The notes: a model not told the origin generated them from the sequence alone. DNA of 15,826 bases from CAYRMN01 sp964425575 (GCA_964425575.1 CAYRMN010000027.1:1-15826), one strand, 5' to 3'; positions 1 through 7,141 are shown, numbered from the stretch's first letter. A program made the numbers and translations.

Positions 1-312
1 CTTAAGTTGCTGCGCTTGCCATAAATAATCCTGAATCAGATCAGCAAATCCGGCGCGTTTACTTTTTGAGGCTTTGGCATACCCATAGCCCGGCAGATCG
101 ACCAGAAGGAATTTTGTATCAACTTCAAACAGGTTGATGAGCCGCGTTCGTCCCGGTTCATTACTAACCCGCGCCAGACCTTTGTGATCGGTTAGGTGGT
201 TGATCAGCGAGGACTTCCCCACATTCGAACGCCCCACAAGCGCAACCTGTGGCTTGTTGCTCTTCGGTAGTTCTTCAATCTTACTAGCGCTTTTAACAAA
301 GGTTGTGGGCAT
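1..312 (-). CDS. engB: Ribosome biogenesis GTP-binding protein EngB/YsxC, 5' part
   Basis: Reverse-strand translation gives the N-terminal ~104 residues of an EngB/YihA/YsxC GTPase; the rest lies beyond base 1 (family length about 200). Visible motifs are the P-loop VALVGRSNVGKSSLIN (G1), an EPGRTRLINLF segment (G2 region) and LVDLPGYGYAKA (G3, DxxG). The family acts in late assembly of the large ribosomal subunit. I chose ATG at 312 because it gives the usual ~22-residue lead (FVKSASKIEELP) before the P-loop. An in-frame ATG at 366 lies in a degenerate copy of a dispersed repeat and would add an atypical extension. There is no clear Shine-Dalgarno; a TATGAT box lies 12 bases upstream. Confidence 0.95.
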   Translation of the reverse strand, partial: MPTTFVKSASKIEELPKSNKPQVALVGRSNVGKSSLINHLTDHKGLARVSNEPGRTRLINLFEVDTKFLLVDLPGYGYAKASKSKRAGFADLIQDYLWQAQQLK

Positions 313-324
313 ATACTTGAAGGG

Positions 325-333
325 ATCATAGCA
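325..333 (-). promoter_or_regulatory. Extended -10 promoter for engB
   Basis: On the minus strand TGC-TATGAT is an extended -10 box (hexamer 330-325). Transcription would begin near 318, leaving only about 6 bases before the ATG at 312, so the mRNA would be nearly leaderless. No convincing -35 is seen at 17 bases. Inference from motif and spacing only. Confidence 0.45.
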
Positions 334-389
334 CAGGATTCCAATTTTTAGCCCTAATTGTGTCATTCCCACACAGGCAGAAATCTTAC

Positions 390-417
390 CCTCTCGTTAG
401 AGAGGTTTTGTTTTTTT
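390..417 (+). terminator. Hairpin with T tract
   Basis: CCTCTC-GTTA-GAGAGG (390-405) is followed by TTTTGTTTTTTT. It has the form of a rho-independent terminator on the plus strand, yet no plus-strand gene precedes it in the window. It may block antisense transcription into the tRNA genes. Confidence 0.6.
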
Positions 418-475
418 GAAAAAGAAGAGCCACAGTCCATGCGTGCCAAGGGAGGCGAAGCACGCAAAGACTGCG
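418..475 (-). terminator. Terminator downstream of the tRNA pair
   Basis: An imperfect hairpin pairs 433-437 with 469-473 (CAGTC/GACTG) and 441-446 with 460-465 (GCGTGC/GCACGC). On the minus strand it is followed by CTCTTCTTTTTC. It lies just downstream of both minus-strand tRNA genes, so it probably ends their shared transcript before engB. Confidence 0.65.
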
Positions 476-487
476 GCGAGTAGCTAG

Positions 488-562
488 TGGAACCAACGGG
501 ATTCGAACCCGCGACCTCCGGAGTGATATTCCGGTGCTCCTTCCAGGCTGAGCTATGGTCCC
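488..562 (-). tRNA. tRNA, anticodon loop reads AUC (isotype uncertain)
   Basis: A complete minus-strand cloverleaf of 75 nt. Acceptor GGGACCA pairs with TGGTTCC and the discriminator is A. The D stem is GCTC/GAGC. Anticodon stem CCGGA/TCCGG encloses loop ATATCAC. The T arm is GCGGG-TTCGAAT-CCCGT. No CCA is encoded. Standard numbering puts AUC at 34-36, formally an Asp anticodon with A34, which is very unusual in bacteria where GUC is expected. The D arm and anticodon-stem start are identical to the next tRNA. The fold is clear; the amino acid is not. Confidence 0.75.
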
Positions 563-598
563 GATGAATTGACATCCAATCCAAATTATTTGAATTCG

Positions 599-673
599 TG
601 GGCTAGACAGGATTCGAACCTGCGTCCTCCGGCCCTGCATGCCGGTGCTCCTTCCAGGCTGAGCTACTAGCCC
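599..673 (-). tRNA. tRNA, anticodon loop reads GCA (formally Cys)
   Basis: A 75-nt minus-strand cloverleaf. Acceptor GGGCTAG pairs with CTAGCCC and the discriminator is A. The D arm is identical to that of the tRNA at 488-562. Anticodon stem CCGGC/GCCGG encloses loop ATGCAGG. The T arm is GCAGG-TTCGAAT-CCTGT. No CCA is encoded. The anticodon by standard numbering is GCA (Cys), but bacterial tRNA-Cys normally has U73 and this one has A73, and G37 is odd next to A36. The isotype is therefore tentative. It lies 36 bases upstream of the other tRNA and is probably co-transcribed with it. Confidence 0.75.
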
Positions 674-717
674 CACTGACAAACTACGGGGATGATGTCA
701 TCATAAATTAGTTCTTG

Positions 718-739
718 TGTCAATCCTTATTGATTGACA
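718..739. promoter_or_regulatory. Inverted repeat carrying two opposed TTGACA boxes
   Basis: TGTCAATC (718-725) and GATTGACA (732-739) form a perfect 8-bp inverted repeat with a 6-bp spacer between the divergent tRNA pair and the gene at 812. Each arm holds a TTGACA -35-like box facing outward. On the plus strand a TAAAAA box lies 17 bases beyond at 757-762. On the minus strand the matching -10 is weak. It may be a divergent promoter or an operator; inference only. Confidence 0.4.
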
Positions 740-811
740 AGCGGTTCTTTTTTCGCTAAAAAGATTGACCGGCTGTAACGAACGAACCTTGCTAATGGAA
801 GGGAGGTGAAC

Positions 812-2404
812 ATGGAGTCTTTTACGCGAGAAGTGCGGGAGCGGATGTACCTATGGATTTGTTACCACAAGTCCTCCCAAGCTGCTGGTCGGCGGGTGGT
901 GAATGGGGACCCGGCAACAATCATGCTGGCCGCAGCTGTTGCTCTCAAGATTGATCTGCCCGAGCGCCGAGCTGGTAATGTCTTGCGAAAATTCGTGGGC
1001 TTACTCAGATGCCCTGAAGGAGCCGTGAGAGGCGGTCATAAGGCCGTTATGGTCTGCGAAAAAGATCCCGTCGACCTCGGTGGATCTAGCTGGGAGGCCG
1101 CGTTCCGTTCAGCTCCAGAGCCTCCTCCAGATGCAGGCAGTGCTCCTGTTCGCGTGGAACGCGGAATGGGCAAGTACGCACGTAGCATCTACGCTCGTTT
1201 GCGGAAAGAGGTGAGTGGAGCTCCCTCGATTGCTGCTGCAGCAGCAATGCGTTTCCTGATCGGTGGCAAGATGGAGCTTGCTGTAGAGCGGGCCTCGCAA
1301 TTGCTCTCCGCGTACCAGGTCTTCGGCGTGATTGCTTGGCAGAACGGAAAAGATCAGACGGGTGGAATTCGTTTTCTGCATAACGTCGAAGACTGGGATG
1401 ACAAAGATCAGAGCACGGTCGCCCAGTTCCTCGATCGGGTCGAAGGGGGAGAGAAGCTGGAGGTGAAGCCGAGGGACGAACGTCCTCAACCTCCTCTCCT
1501 TCCAGTCAAGCCCCCGGCTCCGCTTGTTCCACCGACGCCACCCTCACCCAAGCCCCCACCCAAACCCGAGCCTCCTCGTGCGCAACAAGCGACTGAGCTC
1601 GAAAGAGGGGAACAAGGTCCTCGGCGTGCTGGTCGTCGTAAGCGTGCGGCGGTCACTGAGGCCGAGAGACTGCTGAGCGATCCCTTGAACTTTTTGCCGA
1701 CCTTGGAGGCCGCGGCCGCAACCTCCGAGGATTCGGTGACGGTACGAGACCCTATTGTGGTCTTGAGGCGTGTCCCTGGGTTTTACTGCCTCTCGATTCC
1801 CGATCTCGTTACCGTCCTCGTTCAGTTGAGGGATCGTGGCTTGATCAGTTTGTCAGCGAGGCAAAAAGAGGCGAGGCTCCTTCCGCGGAAGCCGTCTGTT
1901 CCGCCGTCTCCCCCAGAAGAAACCGTTCCGCCCCTGGATAGGCTGTCTGCGGAAGATCGCGAGCATTTTGTTCAAGTGCTCTGTGAAGCCCTTCCGAAAA
2001 AGGCGCGAGCAGATGGTCTGTTCACCCTCATGAATCCCGCAACGGTGCTCGCGAACGGCAGCGATCTCACTCCTGACCAAGCCCTGCCGGTGATTGTGCG
2101 CCTGGTTCAGGCAGGGTGTCTGCGGGACATTACAAAGCGAGTTGAGGGCAAGGTGGTGCGGCAGCAGCTATACGCGTTCCTCGTTGATCGTGAAGGTAAG
2201 TCCCTCTATGACGAGATTGACGCTGTTAGAACTGCCGCAGATCAGTCTCGTGAGGCGCAGAAGAGGCGGGCTGATCTCGAAGCGGTACAAACACAACTGG
2301 TGCGGGTCACGGAAGAAATTGACCTCCTGTATCCACGTTTTCAGGCGCTCCTAACCGAGAGAGACAAGCTCGCAGCGAAGATCCGATGTCTTCAGGGCGG
2401 CTAG
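812..2404 (+). CDS. Uncharacterised GC-rich protein with Pro-rich linker and C-terminal coiled coil
   Basis: A 530-residue protein I do not recognise. The start is ATG 812, because GGGAGG at 801-806 is ideally placed for it; the in-frame GTG at 806 overlaps that ribosome binding site. An N-terminal globular half (to ~215) contains two Ala-rich helical segments (around 38-65 and 137-175) that could be winged-helix-like. A Pro-rich linker at ~225-256 (PPAPLVPPTPP and similar) is followed by a basic stretch (RRAGRRKRA) near 270-278. A second helical half follows, and the last ~55 residues are a charged coiled coil. There is no signal peptide or membrane segment, so it is probably cytoplasmic. 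The base composition is clearly richer in GC than the gene at 2619, which suggests separate origin. It forms a single-gene unit with its own terminator. DNA binding or scaffolding is possible but unproven. Confidence 0.8.
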   Translation: MESFTREVRERMYLWICYHKSSQAAGRRVVNGDPATIMLAAAVALKIDLPERRAGNVLRKFVGLLRCPEGAVRGGHKAVMVCEKDPVDLGGSSWEAAFRSAPEPPPDAGSAPVRVERGMGKYARSIYARLRKEVSGAPSIAAAAAMRFLIGGKMELAVERASQLLSAYQVFGVIAWQNGKDQTGGIRFLHNVEDWDDKDQSTVAQFLDRVEGGEKLEVKPRDERPQPPLLPVKPPAPLVPPTPPSPKPPPKPEPPRAQQATELERGEQGPRRAGRRKRAAVTEAERLLSDPLNFLPTLEAAAATSEDSVTVRDPIVVLRRVPGFYCLSIPDLVTVLVQLRDRGLISLSARQKEARLLPRKPSVPPSPPEETVPPLDRLSAEDREHFVQVLCEALPKKARADGLFTLMNPATVLANGSDLTPDQALPVIVRLVQAGCLRDITKRVEGKVVRQQLYAFLVDREGKSLYDEIDAVRTAADQSREAQKRRADLEAVQTQLVRVTEEIDLLYPRFQALLTERDKLAAKIRCLQGG

Positions 2405-2419
2405 TTCTTTTTTCTCCTC

Positions 2420-2485
2420 ATCAAAAAACTTCCCACCCCGCCCGCGACACGCTTCTGAGGAGAAAGCGATCGCGGGTTTTTTGAT
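2420..2485 (+). terminator. Strong rho-independent terminator
   Basis: CCCGCGA (2441-2447) pairs with TCGCGGG (2470-2476), with an inner stem CGCTTCT/AGAAAGCG (2450-2456/2461-2468) and a T6 tract at 2477-2482. An outer ATCAAAAAAC (2420-2429) also pairs with GTTTTTTGAT (2476-2485), so it may act in both directions. It sits 16 bases after the stop of the 812 gene. Confidence 0.85.
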
Positions 2486-2503
2486 AGAAGCTCATTTCAA
2501 ATT

Positions 2504-2587
2504 GTCATTCCCGTGAAAACGGGAATCTTGTTCTTTCGATTAAGATTCCTGCCTCCGCGGGAACGACAAAATGAAGCGGGAATGACA
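2504..2587. repeat. Short dispersed palindromic repeat (REP/MITE-like)
   Basis: The unit opens with GTCATTCCCG (2504-2513) and closes with its exact complement CGGGAATGAC (2578-2587), a 10-bp terminal inverted repeat. Inside are a sub-palindrome CCCGTgaaaACGGG and degenerate inverted copies (AAGATTCCTGCC, GCGGGAACGAC). A degraded relative, GTCATTCCCACACAGGCAG, starts at 362. The type resembles small non-autonomous repeats scattered in many bacterial genomes. Confidence 0.6.
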
Positions 2588-2618
2588 GTCTGGTCGGAGA
2601 AAGATAAATAGGTGTAGG

Positions 2619-3629
2619 ATGTTGCGTATGGAACAATTGATCGAACAAGCAACGCATCATTTGAAAGATGTGTTATCTATGGCAATTGAGGTAAAGCCCG
2701 CGGAACAGGCGTATGTTATTTTTGATACTGAGGCGCCCCTCACGCGAATCCTTACTGAAGCGTATCGACGCGCGTTGCCAGATGGGATTTTTATTGAATT
2801 TGGCACAACAACACCAGCAGAGATCTTGAGTCTGTTTGACCGTTGTCATGCCAATGACCTGGTCATTTTAGTGCAATCGACCAATTTTCGCTTAGACGCG
2901 TTTCGTCTTCGTATTGAGCTTTTTAAGCGCAATTTAAAAACGATCGAGCACGTCCATTTGGCGCGCATGAGCGAGGAGCAATTTCCCGTATATATTAGAA
3001 GTCTCGCGTATGATCCAACGTACTACCGCCCATTGGGTGCGGCGTTAAAAGAACGACTTGATCGCGCTGCACGCGTGGTGGTGGAGTGTCAGGGGACAGA
3101 ATTGGTGTATGACACAGCGCTTGAAGAAACAAAATTAAATGTCGGTGATTATTCGCTGTTGAAAAATGTCGGTGGACTGTTTCCGATTGGGGAAGTTTTT
3201 ACCGAAGCAAAGGATCTCACCAAGGTGAATGGAACAGCTCGCGTTTTTGGATTCGCAGGCATGGATCACGTCATGTGCCTCTTTGAACCGTTTATTGTTC
3301 ATATTGAACATGGAGTGCTGACAGCCCCAGATAGTCCACCAGAATTCCAACAGATTCTTGCGCTTATTCGAGAAGACGAAGAAGTGCTGGTGCGTGAACT
3401 TGGTTTGGGCTTGAATCCAGCCATGGGCAAACATCGAATCGTGAATGACGTGAGTGCTTTTGAGCGCCAAAAAGGATTACACCTCTCCCTTGGCGCCAAG
3501 CATGCCACCTATGCCAAGCCAGGATTAAAACGCAAAGAGGGGAGGTATCACGTTGATATTTTTATCGATGCCCAGCGCATTCTTGTTGATGGTCAGGCGA
3601 TCTATCAGGATGGAGAATATACTTCCTGA
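2619..3629 (+). CDS. M29-family aminopeptidase-like metalloprotein
   Basis: A 336-residue protein resembling the M29 (thermophilic aminopeptidase / AmpS) fold. The C-terminal half shows the expected metal-site pattern in order: GEVFTEA (E192), RELGLGLNP (E260), GLHLSLG (H288), KHATY (H295/Y298) and YHVD (H311, D313). Spacing between E192, E260 and H288 fits the M29 site E-E-H; the segment up to H-x-D is shorter than usual. The N-terminal half is the less conserved cap. Such enzymes are cytoplasmic metal-dependent peptidases that release N-terminal residues. ATG 2619 has AGGTG 4 bases upstream; ATG 2628 with AGGA is an alternative. The gene is convergent with the next gene, and the stop codons abut. 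Confidence 0.75.
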   Translation: MLRMEQLIEQATHHLKDVLSMAIEVKPAEQAYVIFDTEAPLTRILTEAYRRALPDGIFIEFGTTTPAEILSLFDRCHANDLVILVQSTNFRLDAFRLRIELFKRNLKTIEHVHLARMSEEQFPVYIRSLAYDPTYYRPLGAALKERLDRAARVVVECQGTELVYDTALEETKLNVGDYSLLKNVGGLFPIGEVFTEAKDLTKVNGTARVFGFAGMDHVMCLFEPFIVHIEHGVLTAPDSPPEFQQILALIREDEEVLVRELGLGLNPAMGKHRIVNDVSAFERQKGLHLSLGAKHATYAKPGLKRKEGRYHVDIFIDAQRILVDGQAIYQDGEYTS

Positions 3630-4235
3630 TCAGAAAATGTTGAACTCATTTTCTAAAGCGATAGCTAAGGGCTCTCTATTAAGTTCTCTTAAATGAGCTG
3701 CTCCTTTTTTTGCAGCCTCTAGTAATTCATCGGGCTGTATATATCCTTCTGGGAGATTGAATGCTGCTGCAATTTTTTTCATTCCTCCTACGCTGCCATG
3801 CTCAAGCATGAGCTGTGCTCCATGTTTAGCAGCAGCTTGGAGTTCTTCGCTTTTAAGCGTTTCGGTTGGAATTCGTAGATCTTCAATGATTTGTAGGACT
3901 GCCTCCATCCTCGCTCCGGCTAATCCAGCTACCATGCCTTGTGTAGCGGCCTCTTTCATCTCTGGCGATCGAATGAATGCCTCGCGATTTTCTTCGCCTA
4001 GCACTTCAAGCATATCTTCCAAATCCATCAAGTTGAGCCCAGCTACTTGATCAAGTATGGCTGCTCGTACCATCTCTCCATATTCTTCAGTGGAAAATCC
4101 GTGCTCTTCTTTCAAGGCGCCAGCTTTTTTTAGGCTCCCTTTTTTCAGAGCATCAAACATTTCTTTCCTTCCAGCTTCTCTTTTCTCGGTTGCTTGCTCT
4201 GGAGCTGGTGGATTGCCAAAGTGTTGTTCGCCCAT
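3630..4235 (-). CDS. Helical-repeat protein of unknown function
   Basis: A 201-residue, Glu/Lys/Ala-rich, all-helical, probably cytoplasmic protein. After a charged ~46-residue head it holds four related units, starting near residues 48, 90, 129 and 168, spaced 42, 39 and 39 residues. The shared pattern is (S/P)xE(L/M)xEAAxxG, then a loop, a second helix and I/L-P before the next unit (SPEMKEAATQG, SEELQAAAKHG, PDELLEAAKKG). This suggests a small solenoid used for protein binding. I do not know a named family. The upstream region has no clear Shine-Dalgarno; a TATAAA-like box lies about 30 bases before the start on the minus strand. It is convergent with the M29-like gene with no bases between the stops. 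Confidence 0.75.
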   Translation of the reverse strand: MGEQHFGNPPAPEQATEKREAGRKEMFDALKKGSLKKAGALKEEHGFSTEEYGEMVRAAILDQVAGLNLMDLEDMLEVLGEENREAFIRSPEMKEAATQGMVAGLAGARMEAVLQIIEDLRIPTETLKSEELQAAAKHGAQLMLEHGSVGGMKKIAAAFNLPEGYIQPDELLEAAKKGAAHLRELNREPLAIALENEFNIF

Positions 4236-4348
4236 ATGATGAAATGAAATAGTTTAGAATCTATTTTATAGCATGTTTATACCTTGACTGACAGCACGAG
4301 GAAACTTGAGGTTGAGTCTATTTTAGCTCTGAATTGAGAAGGGTGGTG

Positions 4349-4354
4349 TATACT
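4349..4354 (+). promoter_or_regulatory. -10 box TATACT ahead of the secreted Ig-like protein
   Basis: TATACT ends 8 bases before the ATG at 4363, so transcription would begin almost at the start codon. No clear -35 or Shine-Dalgarno is visible. The layout resembles engB's. Confidence 0.35.
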
Positions 4355-4362
4355 GGTGCTAT

Positions 4363-6123
4363 ATGCGTAACAATTTCTTTGTACTGTTTGGATTCATTTT
4401 TCTGTTTGGATTGGGGATTGGCACATCGGTTTCCGCAGCTACCATACCGATTGGAGGAGGCGATACCATTTCACCATTGGTAAGTGCGGTGAGTCCAACA
4501 TTTGCGAAAGCAGGGATTTTTACTCAATTTTCAGGCAGTTTTAGTGATAACGTCGGCGTGACCTATTGTGAATTTATTGAAGGGAGTATCGTTCTTGCAG
4601 CTCATGATTTTGGGACAACTTCGGCTGGAGGTGACGGTCTTTCATATGCGTTTCAAAATCCGGGAACGCACCATATTCAAATGCGTTGTCACGATGCGGC
4701 CAATAATTGGGGATTTGGACCCGTGACAAATATCGTCGTCAGTGCAAATGATGTGACGCCTCCAACCATTGGCGCAATATCACCAACAACGGTGACAGCT
4801 GGCGTTGGAGCGACGTTTTCCGCTCTCTATAGTGATAGCGAAAGCAGCGTATCGCTGTGTCGACTATCTCACAATGGCGTTATTATTTGGACGGGTGCTC
4901 CTGTGGTCGCAAATATGCTGAATGGAACTGTATCGTTGACAACCTCGCTCGGTGCGGGAACTCAGTATCTTCAATTTCAATGTCAGGATAGCGCGGGAAA
5001 TTGGGGAAACGGCATTCAAACAGCTATCAATGTCCAATCAGCAGGTGATACAACACCCCCTTCTATCGGCAATGTATTTGCGAGCGTTGATGAACCGACT
5101 GCCGGAGCGACGGTGTGGTACTACGTGAATGGGAGCGACAATGTTGGCATTAGTTATTGCCGACTTTTCTTAAACTCCTCACTTCCGATCTCACCAGATG
5201 TCGGTATTATGTCGCTCCAGGCTTCTGGATCGTATGCGTTGAAGTATGTGTTTCCTCAAAGCGCTACAGATATATCGTATTCAGCACAAGCTCGCTGTTA
5301 TGATGCGGCTGGGAATTCGTCACTTTCCCCAGGGTTAAAATATTTTACGCTCCATCGATCACAGATCATTGATTATACCGCACCAACAGTTGGCGCGATT
5401 CAGCAAAAATCTGTTGTTTCAGGAGTATCAACAAACATATCTGCGAGCGTGAGCGGAGTCATTTCTAGTTGTAGCTTGATCGTGAATGGAGTGAATGTTG
5501 GGTATGCCACCGTCGCAAACGGGCTGATCAGCAAGAACTATATTTTCAACACAAGCACCTATGTCCGCTTTGAGTGTTTTTCACCAGCTGGAGATGTAGG
5601 GAGCGGAGCCAACGTGTACTTGAACGTATCTCAATCATCAGTTGGTACGTCTGGCCTCGTTTATGGGACGCTTATAAAATTAGGTTGTCCTTCATATGCA
5701 GCCGTAGATCATCCCTGCAAGGCTGTCTATTATTTTGGCGCTGACGGGAAGCGTCATCCATTCCCAAATTCAAAAGTGTATTTTAGCTGGTATACCGGCT
5801 TTGGGGGAGTTCAGGAAATTAGCGATACGCAGATGGCTGCTATTCCTCTTGGGAGCAGCGTGCGCTATCGACCGGGAGTGCGCATGGTGAAATTTACAAC
5901 CCTGCCAAAAGTCTATGCCGTCGCCAGCAATGGAACGTTGCGCTGGATAACGAATGAGGCCTTAGCCAGAGCTTTTTACACGACAAAATGGAATGAGCAG
6001 ATCGATGATATTCCAGACACCTTCTTTGCCAACTATCGTTTTGGTGCAGATATTAATGACGTCAATCAATACAACCCCGAGGGAGAACGGAACATGGCAC
6101 CGACCATTGATGCGAATTTGTAG
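4363..6123 (+). CDS. Secreted multi-domain Ig-like surface protein
   Basis: A 586-residue exported protein. Residues 1-25 are a signal peptide (positive start, hydrophobic core FFVLFGFIFLFGLGIG, then SVSAA). Four tandem beta-rich domains of ~93-105 residues follow, at roughly 30-128, 129-228, 229-333 and 334-426. The first three share a D-x-(T/I)-(P/S)-P opening and C...C-x-D-x-A-x-N cores (CHDAANNWG, CQDSAGNWG, CYDAAGNSS), with paired Cys likely to form disulfides. The fourth is degenerate (FECFSPAGDVG). The C-terminal ~140 residues (YYFGADGKRHPFPN, SWYTGFGG, YRPGVRMVKF, LRWITNEALA, IDDIPDTFFANY) form a domain I associate with surface proteins of Patescibacteria. A role in attachment or the cell envelope is inferred. 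The gene is followed by a terminator. Confidence 0.85.
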   Translation: MRNNFFVLFGFIFLFGLGIGTSVSAATIPIGGGDTISPLVSAVSPTFAKAGIFTQFSGSFSDNVGVTYCEFIEGSIVLAAHDFGTTSAGGDGLSYAFQNPGTHHIQMRCHDAANNWGFGPVTNIVVSANDVTPPTIGAISPTTVTAGVGATFSALYSDSESSVSLCRLSHNGVIIWTGAPVVANMLNGTVSLTTSLGAGTQYLQFQCQDSAGNWGNGIQTAINVQSAGDTTPPSIGNVFASVDEPTAGATVWYYVNGSDNVGISYCRLFLNSSLPISPDVGIMSLQASGSYALKYVFPQSATDISYSAQARCYDAAGNSSLSPGLKYFTLHRSQIIDYTAPTVGAIQQKSVVSGVSTNISASVSGVISSCSLIVNGVNVGYATVANGLISKNYIFNTSTYVRFECFSPAGDVGSGANVYLNVSQSSVGTSGLVYGTLIKLGCPSYAAVDHPCKAVYYFGADGKRHPFPNSKVYFSWYTGFGGVQEISDTQMAAIPLGSSVRYRPGVRMVKFTTLPKVYAVASNGTLRWITNEALARAFYTTKWNEQIDDIPDTFFANYRFGADINDVNQYNPEGERNMAPTIDANL

Positions 6124-6146
6124 GAATAGGAAAGAATCGTAAAGAT

Positions 6147-6174
6147 AAAAACATCAAGTATCCTTGATGTTTTT
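6147..6174. terminator. Bidirectional rho-independent terminator
   Basis: ACATCAAG (6151-6158), loop TATC, CTTGATGT (6163-6170), flanked by A and T tracts on either side. It lies 24 bases after the stop of the secreted Ig-like protein. Confidence 0.85.
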
Positions 6175-6288
6175 GCTGCTTTGTGATAAGCACCTATCGC
6201 TTGGTCTGTTTTTGACAAGCGTGGCAGTTGGCCGAGGCACGAGCTGAGGCTGCGAACATGCTCTTCGAACGAAAGGCAGTGGCTCATC

Positions 6289-6969
6289 ATGAGATTCAAG
6301 AATCTTTTGTGGTTGGTTTCGGTTTCCCTCGTCGTCGCCTGTGGCGGTTCGGGAGATCCGCAGCAAGCCTCTGGCTCCACGAGCGGCACGAGCAGCAGCG
6401 GCGGCACGACCACCACCACCGGCGCTGGAGGTGGGGGTGGCGCGGGTGGCTGTACGCCGCAGCTCCACGCCAAGGTTCTTTCCCACAACAGCGGGGTCGT
6501 TCCCGAGGGGGCGGTCGGTATCGTGACGATCACGGAGCAGCTCACCGCGACCTGCGGTACCGTCCAGGTCAACTGGACGCAGCTCCAGCTTCTCCGGATC
6601 GGTGCCAAGTCCCAGGACACCTCTCCCTACTGCGCAGCGCCGTGCACTTCGCCCGCAGACTGGTACTTTCTCTATCCTCGTCTCGTCCAGCAGGATGGGG
6701 CGGTCATCGCCCTGACCGATTTCGCGCCGAAGGATAACGATCTCGCACTTGCGGTCGCCACCTTCGACAAAATCCCCGGGGCCATCGTCGAAGTGGGGGC
6801 GCCCATCACGCTTTCTCTGGTGCTCGATGTGGCGAGTCCTCTTCCCTCGCTGACGGTGAAGGGCGAGCAGTACTATGTCTTCCCGCTCGGGATGGGGACG
6901 GTCCCCCCGAACGCCTTGGCTGATGTCGTCGACGACACCAGCGGCGAATTCATGACGATCGCCCCGTAA
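6289..6969 (+). CDS. GC-rich lipoprotein of unknown function
   Basis: A 226-residue predicted lipoprotein. The signal MRFKNLLWLVSVSLVVAC ends in a lipobox LVVA|C with the lipidated Cys at 18. A low-complexity Ser/Thr/Gly linker spans residues ~19-53 (SGTSSSGGTTTTTGAGGGGG). The remaining ~170 residues look beta-rich with several Cys (C54, C87 and a CAAPC pair), so it is probably an envelope-anchored soluble domain. I know no family for that domain. The linker style is like lipoproteins of GC-rich myxobacteria, which is only an impression. Base composition is far richer in GC than both neighbours, a sign of transfer. ATG 6289 places the signal peptide correctly; the upstream AAAGG is a weak ribosome site. 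Confidence 0.75.
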   Translation: MRFKNLLWLVSVSLVVACGGSGDPQQASGSTSGTSSSGGTTTTTGAGGGGGAGGCTPQLHAKVLSHNSGVVPEGAVGIVTITEQLTATCGTVQVNWTQLQLLRIGAKSQDTSPYCAAPCTSPADWYFLYPRLVQQDGAVIALTDFAPKDNDLALAVATFDKIPGAIVEVGAPITLSLVLDVASPLPSLTVKGEQYYVFPLGMGTVPPNALADVVDDTSGEFMTIAP

Positions 6970-7017
6970 CCCCGCCTCCTACGCGGCCATCCTCAATAAT
7001 ACGATTTCGCATCCTCA

Positions 7018-7081
7018 TTGGCAGGTTGATCAACCCGGGAGCAGTAGCGATTCTCCATCGCCCCTCCGCTGCTCCCGCCAA
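7018..7081 (+). terminator. Large nested hairpin after the lipoprotein gene
   Basis: CGGGAGCAG (7036-7044) pairs perfectly with CTGCTCCCG (7069-7077). A nested stem GCGAT (7047-7051)/ATCGC (7057-7061) lies inside, and TTGGC/GCCAA can close the outside. No T tract follows, so it may protect the mRNA 3' end or mark the edge of an inserted unit rather than terminate by itself. Confidence 0.5.
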
Positions 7082-7132
7082 TCCCTTACGTTCTATCAAG
7101 TTTGATGGAAAGCGAGAGATCGGAATAGTTTT

Positions 7133-7141
7133 TGTTATACT
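7133..7141 (+). promoter_or_regulatory. Extended -10 promoter for the acyltransferase
   Basis: TGT-TATACT is an extended -10 (hexamer 7136-7141), 21 bases before the ATG at 7163. No good -35 is present. GGAG at 7151-7154 then serves as ribosome binding site, 8 bases before the ATG. Confidence 0.5.

Noticed and set aside
366..366. Longer engB start at ATG 366
   Set aside because: The extra residues precede the usual family N-terminus and come from a repeat-like sequence; the -10 box at 325-330 would lie inside the gene.
386..682. Open frame on the minus strand reading AQPGRSTG twice
   Set aside because: It is translated tRNA sequence: both repeats are the D arms of the two tRNA genes.
6066..6737. 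Several overlapping open frames on both strands over the lipoprotein gene
   Set aside because: Shadows of GC-rich coding sequence. Only the frame at 6289 has a signal peptide and lipobox.
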